This document shows, one piece after another, positions 63,587 through 64,000 of a stretch of 64,000 bases of DNA. The stretch's first letter is position 1. Every line of letters begins with the position of its first letter. The stretch spans positions 1 to 64,000 of the forward strand of contig UPXV01000009.1 in the NCBI GenBank assembly GCA_900538465.1, read 5' to 3'. The notes under the pieces were generated by a model. That model saw only the letters and a program-made list of their open reading frames with translations. It was not told where the DNA came from and searched no databases. The DNA is from an uncultured Erysipelotrichaceae bacterium. GTDB lineage: Bacteria > Bacillota_I > Bacilli_A > Erysipelotrichales > Coprobacillaceae. The position numbers and the translations under genes were made by a program.

Positions 63587-64000
63587 TATTCTTTTTCTGC
63601 GTTTGCATATTGTACCAAAACAAAACACAGCCAAATCATAACCATTATTCCAAACAATCCAATAACAAGATTCATATATTTTATCATTGACCAATCAATG
63701 GGAAGAGAAGCGAACGTTACAGAAATCACACTCATTGTCCTTAACGTTTTAAAACGCTTTGCAAATGTATCAAAATGATGAGAGTAGGCAATATCTGAAA
63801 TATTTGTTAATAATTGAAATTGAAAATAGATAGAGATAACGCCAATAATCACTTGTAATATCGTATAGGATTCTAAAGAAATATTAATAATTTGAAGAAC
63901 CCACACAATCATTTCATATATTCCTAATATAAAAGTAAAAGGTCTTAATAATTTTGCACTCTCCTCATATTCTCCAATAACTGGAAGAGCTTTATGAAAA
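63565..64000 (-). CDS. membrane protein, 5' end beyond the window
   Basis: A hydrophobic protein whose frame stays open to the right edge. Before the internal Met at 63912 it reads ALPVIGEYEESAKLLRPFTFILGIYE without a stop, so the gene is truncated by the window, not started at 63912. At least 144 residues and four membrane helices are visible (around FILGIYEMIVWVLQI, TILQVIIGVISIYFQF, MSVISVTFASL and MNLVIGLFGIMVMIWLCFVL), then a K/E-rich tail. No family is recognised. Confidence 0.7.
   Translation of the reverse strand, partial: FHKALPVIGEYEESAKLLRPFTFILGIYEMIVWVLQIINISLESYTILQVIIGVISIYFQFQLLTNISDIAYSHHFDTFAKRFKTLRTMSVISVTFASLPIDWSMIKYMNLVIGLFGIMVMIWLCFVLVQYANAEKEYKKELAN

Overview
The window is a gene-dense, AT-rich stretch of chromosome from a low-G+C, endospore-forming Firmicute. 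The best fit is an anaerobic gut member of the Erysipelotrichia (Coprobacillus/Erysipelatoclostridium-like). The evidence is spore genes (CotJ proteins, YqfC/YqfD, a Cys-rich coat protein), pyruvate phosphate dikinase, HrcA/CIRCE heat-shock control, PASTA kinase/PP2C signalling, a c-di-AMP receptor and strong SD-led genes. This taxonomic call is inference from gene content; no rRNA or tRNA gene is present. Nearly all of the sequence is core chromosome. I see no prophage, insertion sequence, CRISPR array, toxin-antitoxin module or defence island.

Layout. 1-3 kb: a PLP sulfhydrylase (metY type), a flavodoxin-like protein, and on the other strand a cotJ spore-coat pair in which CotJA and CotJB are fused. 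3-7 kb: a minus-strand operon of phosphoesterase, divergent DprA-like protein, rhomboid protease, galU and a small membrane protein. 7-18 kb: ppdK, a DEAD-box helicase with a long structured leader, a GNAT-FolC fusion, pstA, a dGTPase-like HD protein, mutY (plus strand), then phoH-yqfD-yqfC and rpsU. 18.4-23.4 kb: the operon rsmE-hypothetical-mtaB-murE-like-deoC. 23.4-26.1 kb: clpB with two CIRCE operators. 26.1-36.9 kb: the conserved gmk | priA-rsmB-rlmN-prpC-prkC-rsgA-rpe-thiN-degV block, lacking rpoZ, coaBC, def and fmt. 36.9-43.5 kb: rqcH, a coat gene, pgeF (yfiH), nnr, an Ig-like/NlpC-P60 cell-wall hydrolase and a PF06541 membrane protein. 43.5-48.1 kb: the branched-chain amino acid ABC transporter livJHMGF. 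48.2-52 kb: an FtsX-type ABC exporter. 52-58.3 kb: a YfcE-like phosphoesterase, an operon of two flavoproteins plus KtrB/KtrA potassium uptake, and a YebC protein. 58.3-61.5 kb: an MBL-fold hydrolase, a padR-DUF2812 pair, a VOC protein, a decayed DUF6440 gene and a YjbR protein. 61.5-64 kb: groES-groL with two CIRCE operators and a membrane protein running off the right edge.

Regulation is unusually readable. Four CIRCE elements put clpB and groESL under HrcA. Two coat genes share a mother-cell (SigK-like) promoter layout. padR has one TATCGT-N3-ACGATA palindrome inside its promoter spacer and another in its leader. The cell-wall hydrolase has two TTCTTAAGAA palindromes one helical turn apart beside its -35. 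Many convergent gene pairs end inside a shared bidirectional terminator.

I did not find a clear novel multi-gene system. The most interesting items are the GNAT-FolC fusion, the motif-divergent MurE paralogue, the CotJA-CotJB fusion, the operator-embedded padR promoter, the tandem palindrome before the NlpC/P60 gene, and the competing helices in the DEAD-box leader.
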